This document shows, piece after piece, positions 1-8,935 of a DNA stretch of 64,000 nt; position 1 is the stretch's first letter; each line of letters begins with the position of its first letter. Position numbers and translations under genes: made by a program. Under the pieces are notes generated by a model. The model made no database searches and was not told the origin of the DNA. It saw nothing but the letters and a program-made list of their open reading frames with translations. Origin of the DNA: Myxococcales bacterium (GTDB lineage: Bacteria; Myxococcota_A; Polyangia; Polyangiales; Polyangiaceae); contig JADJKB010000005.1 of the NCBI GenBank assembly GCA_016706225.1, positions 310,001-374,000 on the forward strand, in the 5' to 3' direction.

Positions 1-1284
1 TCGCTGATCAAGGCTGCTCGGGCGACGGGCGGGATCCCGTTGCCCGTCGCCGTGCGTATCGCCATGCACGCCTGCGCCGGTCTGCACGCCGCCCACGAGC
101 TCCGGGACGCCGCGGGTGATCTGGTCGGCCTCGTGCACCGCGACGTGTCCCCCCAGAACCTGTTGGTCACCTACGATGGCGTCACCAAGGTCGTGGACTT
201 TGGCGTTGCCAAGGCCATGGGCAGCGGTGGCTTCAACACCCAGGGCGGTCAGATCAAAGGCAAGCTTGCCTACATGGCGCCCGAGCAGATCCAGGGCGAG
301 AGCATCGACCGGCGGGCTGACGTGTTTGCGCTGGGCATCGTGCTCTACGCGATGACGACCGGGAAACACCCGTTCCGCAAGGAGTCCGACGCGGCAACGC
401 TCTACCGGATCTGTTCGCCGGATCCCGCAGTCTCGCCACGCAAGGTCTCGCCCAGCTACCCGCTTCCCCTCGAGCGAGTGGTCATGCAGGCCCTCGCCAA
501 GAATCCAGCGCGCCGCTACAAATCCGCGAACGAGCTGCTCGTTGCACTCGATCAGGCGTTGCCGGCGAGCATGCGGGTCAGCTCAGACGAACCGGTCGCG
601 GAGTGGGTGCGCAACCTGATGGGCAAGGTGCGCGACGAGCAGAAGACACGCCTCTCCGACGCCCTCGAGCGAGCTGACTCGAAACCTCAGCCGCCGCCCC
701 CGCTGCGCCAGGTCCTCGAGTCTCAACCGCCGCCGGGTCGCAACAGCGTCAGCGGAGTCAGCGACGTCTCGTCCGTGAGCGAGGTGTCGGGCGGCCGCAT
801 GAGCGGCGAGACCTCTGGTTTCGTGGGTGTGATGGCGCCGCAGGTCTCCGAGACTCCCGGCATCGGCATTCTGCCGGCGCCGCCACCAGCCAAGAGCCAC
901 CGGGCGCTCTACGTGGTTGGTGGGATTGCGTTGCTCGGCATTGGAGCCGCTGTCGCACTCTGGCTCTCGGGAACCCGCTCGGTCGAGGCTGCGAGCGCAC
1001 CGACGACGCCAGCCCAGGCGACGACAGCGCCCGCGACGCCTGCAGAGCCCGAGGCCACGGTTCGGCCGGAGGCGTCTGCCGAACCGGAGTCTTCGGCAGC
1101 CGCCGACACGAGCGCAGCCCCCGAGGCGTCCTCCGCTCCAGAGGCTCAGGCCGCGGCCAAACCCGTTGCCGGCAAGCGCTGGGCCCCGAGCGCGCCGCCC
1201 GCCAAGAGCGCGACCAAACCCAGCGCACCGAGTTCCAAGCCCACCGGCAAACCGAGCTTGGGCGTCGACAAAGATTTCCAGTAG
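1..1284 (+). CDS. Ser/Thr protein kinase, 5' end outside the window, with one membrane anchor
   Basis: The reading frame is open from base 1, so the ATP-binding N-lobe lies to the left of the window; only the catalytic lobe and tail are visible. The catalytic loop reads HRDVSPQN, followed by VDFGVAK (DFG) and AYMAPEQ (activation segment end), all diagnostic of bacterial Hanks-type kinases and of the variant loop common in myxobacteria. After the kinase comes a Ser-rich linker, one hydrophobic segment (encoded around 907-966) and an Ala/Pro/Ser/Lys-rich tail of about 110 residues that would lie outside the cytoplasmic membrane. Only 14 bp separate it from the next gene, a TPR/PEGA envelope protein, so the two are probably co-transcribed. 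The kinase assignment is secure; its target is unknown. Confidence 0.93.
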   Translation, partial: SLIKAARATGGIPLPVAVRIAMHACAGLHAAHELRDAAGDLVGLVHRDVSPQNLLVTYDGVTKVVDFGVAKAMGSGGFNTQGGQIKGKLAYMAPEQIQGESIDRRADVFALGIVLYAMTTGKHPFRKESDAATLYRICSPDPAVSPRKVSPSYPLPLERVVMQALAKNPARRYKSANELLVALDQALPASMRVSSDEPVAEWVRNLMGKVRDEQKTRLSDALERADSKPQPPPPLRQVLESQPPPGRNSVSGVSDVSSVSEVSGGRMSGETSGFVGVMAPQVSETPGIGILPAPPPAKSHRALYVVGGIALLGIGAAVALWLSGTRSVEAASAPTTPAQATTAPATPAEPEATVRPEASAEPESSAAADTSAAPEASSAPEAQAAAKPVAGKRWAPSAPPAKSATKPSAPSSKPTGKPSLGVDKDFQ

Positions 1285-1298
1285 AAGCCCGAGCATCA

Positions 1299-3137
1299 AT
1301 GGCGCGAAAGCTCTTCACGTTCCTCCTCGTGGTTGCTTTGTCCTGTGTGGTCGCCGTCGCCGGGGCGCAAAAGAAGAAGGGCGGAAAGAAGCCCAAGCCC
1401 GCAGCCAGCGCCCAGCCGGCGGAAGAAGCACCCAAAGCGCCGGCAGCACCCGAGCCCGATCCCGCCGAACAGAAGAAGGCCGAAGCGCGCACGCATTTCG
1501 AGCGGGCCTTGTCGCTGTTCGACGAAGAGGCTTGGGACGCGGCGCTGGTCGAGTTCGCTCGGTCGCGCGAGCTGTATCCGACGCGCGCCGCCACCAAGAA
1601 CTCGGCCATCTGCCTGCGCCGCCTGCATCGCTTCGACGAGGCGCTCGACATGTTCGATGTGCTCTTGCGCGAGTTCCCCGACTTGCCCGCTCAGGACAAG
1701 AGCCTGGTGGAGCGCGAGGTGTCGGAGCTCCGTTCTCGCGTGGGCACCGTCGACATTCATCTGACCGAACCCGGAGCCAGCATCGTCATCGACGGCCGAA
1801 ATCGCGGAAAGAGCCCGACGGCGGGCCCCCTGCGTGTCTCCGTCGGCTCGCACGTCGTCCGCGTCTTCAAGCGTGGCTACTCCCCGTTCGAGCAGCGCGT
1901 CGACGTCAGCAGCGGGCAGAACGTGCCACTCGAGGTCAAACTCTCCGCGCTGACCCAGTCCGGCACGCTGAAGGTCTCCGAGAAGAGCGGGAAGAACGCC
2001 GAGGTGTTGGTCGACAACGTGGTCGTCGGGCGAACGCCTTGGGAGGGCCCGTTGCCACGTGGAGACCACACGGTCCAGTTGAAGGGCGAGGACAAGCTGG
2101 GCACCGAGCCGAGCTTGGCCGTGGTCAAGCTGGGCCGAGACACCGTGCTCACCCTGGAGCTCGAGAACCTGGAGAGCGAGCTCCGCGTCGAGCCGAAGCC
2201 CGCCGGGGCAACGGTCTCGGTCAATGGTGTCTCAGTCGGCCGCGGCATCTGGGACGGGAGGCTGCGGTCAGGCAGCCACAAGGTGGAGCTCAGTGGCGAG
2301 GGTTTCCTGAGCGCCGAGCGGCAGGTGTCGCTCAAAGCGGGGCAGCGTGCGGTGGTCGCCGTCACCCTCGAGCGCGATCCGGAGTCACCACTCTGGCGGG
2401 TCGACAGTCCACCGGCCATTGCTCTCGAGTTGGACGTGGGCGCGCTGGTCAGCCCGACGCTCGGCGGCGACCTCGACGACAGCTGCAGCGGTGATTGCAA
2501 GAAGTCGCTCAGCCAGGGCTTCGTCGGCTTCGCACACCTCGGCTACGACGTGAGCTCGAAGGTCACGCTCTCCCTCGATGTCGGCTACCTGGCCATCCGC
2601 CAAAAAATCTCCGGACGCGACGCGGAGATCACACCGCTCGGTCGGCCGGCGAACCCGGGCACGGCGTTCGACACGCTGTGGCTCAGAGGCGTTGCGCTGG
2701 GGGCTTCATTCGGATTTCGCACGGGTCCCCGCTGGCCCGTCACCGTCCGGGTCGGCGCCGGCGCGCTCGTCGCAGGGCTGACGGACACTCGAGACGGTCG
2801 CTTCGATACGAATCCCAACGCCAGTGGGCAGTCTGCGCGTTACACCATCGACAGCGTCGAAGAGTCGATCCCCGCGCGCTACTTCTATGCGGCGCCGGAG
2901 CTGCGGGTCGGGCGGCGCATGGGGAACTCCGAGCTGTCCTTTGGCGTCCAGGGCTTGCTGCTCTTTGCCCTGACCCAGCCCAAGTGGAAGGACAAGAGCC
3001 CAGTGCTCACCGGCAACTGCTCCAGCGTCGGCTCGGGCTGTGTCACGGATGGCGAGGGCACCTTCGGCGAGCAGGCAGTGGCCGGAAAGATGCTGCTCCT
3101 GATCGCGCCGCAGCTCGGATTCCGCCACGATTTCTGA
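1299..3137 (+). CDS. TPR and PEGA-repeat envelope protein
   Basis: This 612-residue protein begins with a clear signal peptide (hydrophobic residues about 5-22, then AGAQ). A Lys/Pro/Ala-rich spacer is followed by a TPR-like helical region (about 60-140). Three consecutive PEGA-type repeats (about 150-360) follow, recognisable from short beta segments such as SIVIDGRNRGKSP, VLVDNVVVGRTP and VSVNGVSVGRG. The last 240 residues contain alternating beta segments and look like a small beta-barrel or surface domain. PEGA domains are thought to bind surface or envelope structures; no enzyme motif is visible. The gene follows the upstream kinase after 14 bp, so it is a plausible partner or output of that kinase. 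The barrel interpretation of the C-terminus is inference. Confidence 0.85.
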   Translation: MARKLFTFLLVVALSCVVAVAGAQKKKGGKKPKPAASAQPAEEAPKAPAAPEPDPAEQKKAEARTHFERALSLFDEEAWDAALVEFARSRELYPTRAATKNSAICLRRLHRFDEALDMFDVLLREFPDLPAQDKSLVEREVSELRSRVGTVDIHLTEPGASIVIDGRNRGKSPTAGPLRVSVGSHVVRVFKRGYSPFEQRVDVSSGQNVPLEVKLSALTQSGTLKVSEKSGKNAEVLVDNVVVGRTPWEGPLPRGDHTVQLKGEDKLGTEPSLAVVKLGRDTVLTLELENLESELRVEPKPAGATVSVNGVSVGRGIWDGRLRSGSHKVELSGEGFLSAERQVSLKAGQRAVVAVTLERDPESPLWRVDSPPAIALELDVGALVSPTLGGDLDDSCSGDCKKSLSQGFVGFAHLGYDVSSKVTLSLDVGYLAIRQKISGRDAEITPLGRPANPGTAFDTLWLRGVALGASFGFRTGPRWPVTVRVGAGALVAGLTDTRDGRFDTNPNASGQSARYTIDSVEESIPARYFYAAPELRVGRRMGNSELSFGVQGLLLFALTQPKWKDKSPVLTGNCSSVGSGCVTDGEGTFGEQAVAGKMLLLIAPQLGFRHDF

Positions 3138-3201
3138 GGGCCGCCTTCCCCGACGACTGCCGACTTGGACCGGGCGGCCCGCCTCGTCCATAATCCAGCC
3201 C

Positions 3202-4899
3202 ATGCGGAAGCTCTTGGGCGTCGCGGTCTTCTGGACGTTTGTCGTGGTGGGGTCTCTCTTCGGCTGCTCCAGCGCCGGCGGGGGAGGTGGCGGCAATGGC
3301 GCTACCGGCAACGCCGGCGGAGTCGGCGGCAACGGTGGCAGCGGCAACACGGGAGCCATCACCTTCGGCGGCAACGGCGGCAGCATCAACGTGGGCGGCG
3401 GCGGCACCGCTGGCAGCGGCGGGCAGTTCGTCGGTGACCCGAAGACGTGCGCGCAGGCCGGGCAAGCCAAGACCTACATTGGTTGTGACTTCTGGCCGAC
3501 CGTGGTGGCGAACAACGTCTGGTCCATCTTCGACTTTGCGGTCGTCGTGGCCAACGCGGGGGACACACCCGCGGACGTCGTGGTGGAGCGCAACGGGCAG
3601 CAAATCGTGACGGGCAGCGTTGCCCCGAACGGTCTCGAGAAGTTCTATCTGCCGTGGGTGCCGGAGCTGAAGGGGCCGGACGCGAACTCGACCGGCTCGG
3701 CGACACCGCTCAGCCAATCGGTGCGCTCGCCCGGCGGCGCCTACCACCTGACGAGCTCGGTCCCCGTGACCGTCTATCAGTTCAATGCCCTCGAGTACAA
3801 AGGTCAGGGCGGGCCCACCGGCAAGAGCTGGGCGTCGTGTCCCGGAAGCTCCAGCGGCATCGGTTGTTTCTCGTTCTCGAACGACGCTTCGCTGCTCTTG
3901 CCGACCACAGCGCTCACCGGCAACTACCGCATCACGGGCCAGAAGGGCTGGGTCGCGCCAGGCCTGAACATGGGGCCGTACTTCGCCGTGACCGGCACCG
4001 CCGACAACACGACGGTGACCGTGCTCACGGGTCTCGGTTCGACCATCATGGGCGGCGGTGGCATCGCCCAGACGGGGCCCGGCCAGGTCATGAGCTTCAG
4101 CGTCAATCGCGGCGAGGTCGTGGAATTGCTGGGCGCGGCTACGGGCGATCTGAGCGGCACCCTCGTGCAGGCGACCTCTCCGATCCAGGTCATCGCCGGC
4201 ATCCCCTGCATCCAGTCGCCCATCGGCACGCAGGCCTGTGATCACATCGAGGAGAGCGTGTTCCCCGCAGAGACGCTGGGCCGGCACTACTTCGTAGCTC
4301 CGCCGACCGGGCCTCTGGGCAACGCCCCGGGTCACGTCGTGCGCATCTACGGCAACGTCGACAACACGAACCTTCAGTACCCGAGCGGCGCGCCGGCCGG
4401 CGCACCGACCGTGATCGGCGCAGGTCAGGTGGTGGATCTCGGAGTCGTCAAACAACCCTTCGAGGTGCTCAGCTCGGATCACGAGTTCGCCGTCGGCATG
4501 TTCCAGCTCGGAGCCGCGATGGTCGATCCCGTGACGAAAGCTCCGAATCAGAAGGGTGATCCGGCCCAGAGCCTGGCCACCGCCGTCGAGCAGTTCCGCA
4601 CGAAGTACGTATTCCTGGCCCCGGACGACTACGACGTGAGCTACGTCGACGTCGTGATGCCCGATGGCGCCAACGTGGTCATCGACGGCTCGGCGCCGGC
4701 CGCGTCGCCGACCGCGCTCGGCAGCGGATTCTCGATCTTGCGCGCTCAGCTGAGCGGTGGTGTCGGTGGCGCTCACCTCCTGACCAGCGACAAACCCGTC
4801 GGCATCCAGGTCGTGGGTTACGGCAGCTACACCAGCTACCAGTACCCAGGTGGGCTCAACCTGACGCTGATCGCGCCGCCGCCTCCGCCCATCAAGTAA
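3202..4899 (+). CDS. Gly-rich lipoprotein with IgGFc-binding-type domain
   Basis: The 565-residue product has a lipoprotein signal peptide ending LFGC (Cys about residue 24), then a low-complexity Gly/Asn/Ser spacer of about 55 residues. The remainder resembles the IgGFc-binding N-terminal domain family found on myxobacterial surface proteins. It carries the stretch around SVPVTVYQFN, repeated VVVERNGQQI-type beta segments and Cys pairs. It is probably an outer-surface anchored adhesin-like protein. It lies 64 bp downstream of the PEGA protein on the same strand, so it may be the third gene of a kinase/PEGA/lipoprotein unit. The family name does not prove immunoglobulin binding here; a general surface or matrix role is more likely. 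Confidence 0.75.
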   Translation: MRKLLGVAVFWTFVVVGSLFGCSSAGGGGGGNGATGNAGGVGGNGGSGNTGAITFGGNGGSINVGGGGTAGSGGQFVGDPKTCAQAGQAKTYIGCDFWPTVVANNVWSIFDFAVVVANAGDTPADVVVERNGQQIVTGSVAPNGLEKFYLPWVPELKGPDANSTGSATPLSQSVRSPGGAYHLTSSVPVTVYQFNALEYKGQGGPTGKSWASCPGSSSGIGCFSFSNDASLLLPTTALTGNYRITGQKGWVAPGLNMGPYFAVTGTADNTTVTVLTGLGSTIMGGGGIAQTGPGQVMSFSVNRGEVVELLGAATGDLSGTLVQATSPIQVIAGIPCIQSPIGTQACDHIEESVFPAETLGRHYFVAPPTGPLGNAPGHVVRIYGNVDNTNLQYPSGAPAGAPTVIGAGQVVDLGVVKQPFEVLSSDHEFAVGMFQLGAAMVDPVTKAPNQKGDPAQSLATAVEQFRTKYVFLAPDDYDVSYVDVVMPDGANVVIDGSAPAASPTALGSGFSILRAQLSGGVGGAHLLTSDKPVGIQVVGYGSYTSYQYPGGLNLTLIAPPPPPIK

Positions 4900-4915
4900 G
4901 GCTGGTTCGTCGGAT

Positions 4916-6826
4916 TCACACGATGCATTTCGCGGGCGGCGGCAGGCTCGGCTGAGTGGGGACCTGCGGCAGCAGTTGCCGCAGGCGCCAGGCCTGAGCG
5001 AAGTTTTGGCGCTCGGCCTTGGTCAGCGCCTCGACGGAGCGCCCGAGGATGAGCGCGGGTAGCACGAGCTGACCAAAGGTCAGCGTGACCAGCATGATCT
5101 CGGCAGGCATCGGTGTGTAGGACAGCATGACCGGCAGGATCTTCAGGACGCCGTCCTCGAACAGGTAGGACGGTGGCAAGATGCCGAGCCAGCCCAGGAT
5201 CGCGGGCACGAAGACCGAGCAAAACGCCAGGCCGAACACCAGCCAGCGCGTCTGCCGATTGGCGCGGATGCTCACCACGTACGCGGCGGAGGTGGCCATG
5301 GCGATCCCCGGCGTCAGCACGAACGGGCCGAGCAGGGTGCTCAGGATGCCCACCACCACGAAGTTCAAGATCAGGTTCCGCCGCATGTGGGTCGGTCCAG
5401 CGTTGCCGGTCCGGGCAATCCAGAAGGTCTGAAGCGTGAGGAGCGACAGCGCACCGGTCATGAGCCCGGCCGCTAGCCAGCTCTTCACTCCCATCCAAAG
5501 CGCGAGCGGGAAGCCGATGAACCAGCTGGCGTAGCCGAAGACCGAGCGCTGGGAGGACGACCGGCGGTCGGCCAGCTCGACTGCTTTGAGCTCCGCTTCG
5601 GCCTCTGGAGAGAGCTCATCGGTTGCGCCGAGCACCCAGTCGCTGATCATGGCGACGGCGGCGGAGTCGGTGGGGTCGAGGGCGATGGCACGAGTGAGCT
5701 CCCTCAGTCCCTCCACCCGCTTCTGCTTGTCGGCGCCGTCGGCCAGCGCCTCCCGGGCGTTGGCCAGGTGCTGTTCGATCAGCTCCCGGCGTCGCTCGGC
5801 GTCTCGCTCACCGTCCAGGTAGGCCTCGATCGCGTCGAAGAGCGCGCGCGCGGAGTCAAAACGGTCCTCTGGCTCGATGGCTGTGGAGCGCATACAAATG
5901 TCGTCGAGCTCCGGCGGAATGCCTCGGTCGGGCGCCCAACGGCTCGGCGCAATCGGCGCCTGAGTCAGCGTCGAGCCGATCACGGCGTTCAGCGACTTGC
6001 CGCGATGCAGCGCCTCGAGTGAGAGCAGCTCGAAGAGAATCGCGCCGAGGGCGTACACATCGGAAGCAGGGGTCAGCGCGTTCGTCTCGCCCCGAGCCTG
6101 CTCCGGCGACATGTATCCGGGGGTTCCGACCACAGAACCGACCTGGGTCTCCGGCACGGCCTCGGTGTCGGCGACCACCGCCGCTTCCGCGTCAATGTCC
6201 GCGGCGCCGCGGATGCGCGCGATGCCCCAGTCGAGCACGTACACCTCGCCGAAATCTCCCAGCATGATGTTGGCAGGTTTCAGATCGCGGTGGATGACCC
6301 CGCGGTTGTGGGCATAAGCGACCGCGTTGCAGACCTGACTCATCGCCGACAGCAGCTTGCGGCGGCCGTACTTCGCCTGGCCTTCCGGGTCGCCGCGTCG
6401 CAGCGCGCTGATGATCTCCTCGAGGGTGTCGCCCTTCACGCGTTTCATCGTGAAGAACTCCTGCCCGCCTTCGTCCCGACCGATGTCGTAGACGGGCACC
6501 ACGCTCGGATGCTCGAGCTGCCCTTGCACCCGCGCCTCCCGGAGAAATCGCGCGCGAGCCCCTTGCTGCGAGCCGGTTCCGGCGCGCATCACCTTCATCG
6601 CAACTTCGCGGCCGACCCAAGCGTCCCCGCACAGGCGCACTTCCCCCATGCCGCCGGCGCCGAGCACTCGGCGAGCGCTGTAGCGGCCCCCGGGGTCGAA
6701 CGAGACGGGGCTCGGGTCCACCGTGCGGGGCTCGGAGTCGCCGCTGTCCTTGGCGACCATCGTCGTCGCCATGTCGAAGCCGTCCGTGTCGAGCTTCAGC
6801 GTCCCGCCGCGCGCCTCATCGGTCAT
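4916..6826 (-). CDS. Ser/Thr protein kinase with polytopic membrane C-terminus
   Basis: The kinase domain covers about residues 50-335: a Gly-rich loop (LGAGGMGEV), VAIK-type lysine (VAMKVM), catalytic loop HRDLKPAN and APE-type motif (GYMSPEQ). The usual DFG is replaced by DWG (VLDWGIAR), as in some bacterial kinases; the metal-binding Asp is kept. An acidic insert rich in Ala/Glu/Val sits in the activation loop. Residues about 340-410 form a helical spacer. About 415-600 contain several hydrophobic segments, giving a four-to-six-pass membrane domain instead of the usual single anchor. It converges on the IgGFc-type gene with a 16-bp gap. Kinase identity is secure; what the membrane domain senses is unknown. 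Confidence 0.93.
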   Translation of the reverse strand: MTDEARGGTLKLDTDGFDMATTMVAKDSGDSEPRTVDPSPVSFDPGGRYSARRVLGAGGMGEVRLCGDAWVGREVAMKVMRAGTGSQQGARARFLREARVQGQLEHPSVVPVYDIGRDEGGQEFFTMKRVKGDTLEEIISALRRGDPEGQAKYGRRKLLSAMSQVCNAVAYAHNRGVIHRDLKPANIMLGDFGEVYVLDWGIARIRGAADIDAEAAVVADTEAVPETQVGSVVGTPGYMSPEQARGETNALTPASDVYALGAILFELLSLEALHRGKSLNAVIGSTLTQAPIAPSRWAPDRGIPPELDDICMRSTAIEPEDRFDSARALFDAIEAYLDGERDAERRRELIEQHLANAREALADGADKQKRVEGLRELTRAIALDPTDSAAVAMISDWVLGATDELSPEAEAELKAVELADRRSSSQRSVFGYASWFIGFPLALWMGVKSWLAAGLMTGALSLLTLQTFWIARTGNAGPTHMRRNLILNFVVVGILSTLLGPFVLTPGIAMATSAAYVVSIRANRQTRWLVFGLAFCSVFVPAILGWLGILPPSYLFEDGVLKILPVMLSYTPMPAEIMLVTLTFGQLVLPALILGRSVEALTKAERQNFAQAWRLRQLLPQVPTQPSLPPPAKCIV

Positions 6827-6886
6827 GGGGGCACGATAGCGCAGGCGCGCGCGTCTTTCAGGGCCAGGGAGGCCGAGTCTTGTGCT

Positions 6887-7933
6887 TCAGGACGCCGTAC
6901 GGATGGGCAAACACCAGACGGAGTCGCCCTCCGTGAGGCCCAGATGTTCAATCACACTCTGAGGTAGGCGAACTGCGTCCTTGCCTTGGTAGACCAGTCC
7001 GGCCGCTACGGCCCGGAAGTACGGGGGGGCCGCCTGGTCCAGCGCGCATAACCCGGCAACGGGTCTTTCGCTCGGCGATGCGACCCCGACGAGACGCCGC
7101 TTTTCGGTCTCTTGAACCAAGCTAATCTCGTCGGTCGGTGCCGTGAAGTGAGGTCCGCCGTCGAACGGGTCCACCCGGTGCGCGTAGCGGAACCCGATGC
7201 GCTTGAGCATCTTCTCGACGCCCTTGGTCTGCGCGCCGACCTTTCCGATGACGTCCTGCGCTTCTTTCGACAGCAGCGAAGCGTAGATCAGCCCGCTGGG
7301 GAAGAGATCCTTGATGAACTCCTTGTTCTCGCTCGACAGGAGATCCGCCTCTGCGTAGCTCAGGTTGCAGAAGCGCCGGCCGAGGGCCTCCCACAAGTGG
7401 CTCGTGCCGTCGGACTCGAGCGGCGGAAGGAGCTCCGCGAGTACTTCGTTCTGAAACAGCTCACGGTGGGCCGCGATGTAGAGGAAGCGCACGTACGAGA
7501 TCAAGATCCCGAGTCGGTCTTTGGCGGCGCGATACTTGGGCAAGACCACCAGGCCGCCGATCTCGGTCGGGCCCTTGTAAGAGAACCCGATGCGCAGCAC
7601 GGTATGCAAGAAATGCTCGTCTCGAGTGTTGCTGTATTTCTCCTCGTCTATCACGTCGAGGTAGATGTACGGCGCGTCGCGGCGTCCCAGCTGGGTGACG
7701 ACCATGCTCGTGCCCACGGCGCGGTTCTCTTCCAGATCCCAGAGCACAAACACGAATTTGCGATGGGAAACGCTGCGGATTTCCCCGGCAAAGCTCTTCT
7801 TGCTGTGCTCGACCAGGCGGTTCACGTGCCCGCGGTCATGCGGGAGGTTGACGGTGTTCAAGTGGCGCGCAAGCGCCAGGATCGGCTCCTCGTCCTCGGG
7901 CAACGCCGCTCGAATTTCGTAGCGCACGGGCAT
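6887..7933 (-). CDS. astA: Arginine N-succinyltransferase family (AstA-like)
   Basis: AstA transfers a succinyl group from succinyl-CoA to arginine (or ornithine), the first step of the ammonia-producing arginine succinyltransferase pathway. The 348-residue length matches the family (about 340). Conserved stretches include the central GGLVVLPKYR region, LLSKEAQDVIG, the GFRYAHRVDPFDGGPH segment and a GNAT-like N-terminal half. No other ast genes are adjacent, so either the rest of the pathway is elsewhere or the enzyme serves another acylation. It is transcribed away from the MoxR gene and ends 60 bp before the kinase start region. Confidence 0.85.
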   Translation of the reverse strand: MPVRYEIRAALPEDEEPILALARHLNTVNLPHDRGHVNRLVEHSKKSFAGEIRSVSHRKFVFVLWDLEENRAVGTSMVVTQLGRRDAPYIYLDVIDEEKYSNTRDEHFLHTVLRIGFSYKGPTEIGGLVVLPKYRAAKDRLGILISYVRFLYIAAHRELFQNEVLAELLPPLESDGTSHLWEALGRRFCNLSYAEADLLSSENKEFIKDLFPSGLIYASLLSKEAQDVIGKVGAQTKGVEKMLKRIGFRYAHRVDPFDGGPHFTAPTDEISLVQETEKRRLVGVASPSERPVAGLCALDQAAPPYFRAVAAGLVYQGKDAVRLPQSVIEHLGLTEGDSVWCLPIRTAS

Positions 7934-8004
7934 CGAACAACGGGTTTAACACGGGTCCCCGACCCCCGAGCAAAGTCCCGGCCAGCGTGCTAAAACGCGG
8001 CTCA

Positions 8005-8853
8005 GTGACCGAGTCATTTCGCCAATTTCAGGGCACCAAGAGCTACATCACCGATCCGGCGCTGGAGGCGGCGGTCAACGCGGCGGTCGCGCTCGAACGT
8101 CCATTGCTCGTCAAGGGTGAGCCGGGGACGGGCAAGACGCTGCTGGCTACCGCGATTGCCGATGCCATGGGGCACCCGATGATCCACTGGCCGGTCAAGT
8201 CGACCACCCGCGCTCAAGACGGGCTCTACGTCTACGACACGGTGCAGCGGCTGTACGAAGCGCGGTTCGGGGACGCGGGTCCCGAGGCGGTCAAGGACAT
8301 CCGGCGTTACATCAAGCTGGGTGCGCTCGGACGGGCGCTCTCGTCGTCGGAGCGGGTCGTGCTCCTGATTGACGAGGTAGACAAGGCCGATCTGGAGTTT
8401 CCCAACGACTTGCTGCACGAGCTCGATCGAATGCGGTACTTCGTGTCCGAGACGAACGAAGAGATCGTGGCTCGGCATCGCCCCGTCGTGGTGATCACCA
8501 GCAACAACGAAAAGGAGCTGCCCGACGCCTTCCTGCGTCGCTGCGTGTTCCATTTCATCGACTTTCCCGAGCCGGACCTGATGAAGCGCATCGTGCGGGT
8601 GCACCATCCAGAGGTGGACGAGGCGCTGGTCGACCAGGCGCTCGGCGCGTTCTACGATCTGCGGGCGGTGCCGCGACTGCGCAAGCGCCCGAGCACGAGC
8701 GAGCTCATCGATTGGATCGCGGTCCTGGCGAAGAGCGACGTCGGGGCCGACCGCATCAAGAGCGAGCTGCCGTTTGCCGGAGTCCTGATCAAGAAAGAGC
8801 AAGATCAGGTGACGCTGGCCGAACAACGCTCGGGCCGCGCCCGGCGCTGGTGA
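8005..8853 (+). CDS. MoxR-family AAA+ ATPase
   Basis: MoxR proteins are AAA+ chaperone-like ATPases that usually work with von Willebrand A-domain partners to mature metal-dependent or surface complexes. Walker A is GEPGTGKT, Walker B VLLIDEVDKAD, and sensor 1 VVITSNNEKELPDAFLRRC with the arginine finger. The product is about 282 residues, typical for a single-domain MoxR. The GTG at 8005 (VTESFRQFQG) is preferred; a GTG at 7987 would add six residues. No VWA gene is adjacent: the next gene, after 82 bp, is an aminotransferase. The family call is firm, the substrate unknown. Confidence 0.92.
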   Translation: MTESFRQFQGTKSYITDPALEAAVNAAVALERPLLVKGEPGTGKTLLATAIADAMGHPMIHWPVKSTTRAQDGLYVYDTVQRLYEARFGDAGPEAVKDIRRYIKLGALGRALSSSERVVLLIDEVDKADLEFPNDLLHELDRMRYFVSETNEEIVARHRPVVVITSNNEKELPDAFLRRCVFHFIDFPEPDLMKRIVRVHHPEVDEALVDQALGAFYDLRAVPRLRKRPSTSELIDWIAVLAKSDVGADRIKSELPFAGVLIKKEQDQVTLAEQRSGRARRW

Positions 8854-8935
8854 ATCGCTCCCGTCGCAGAGATTTCGCCTGGCAGGCGGCACATGTCCCT
8901 CGCCGCCGCCGGCGAGATTTGCTAGCTGTCACCCC

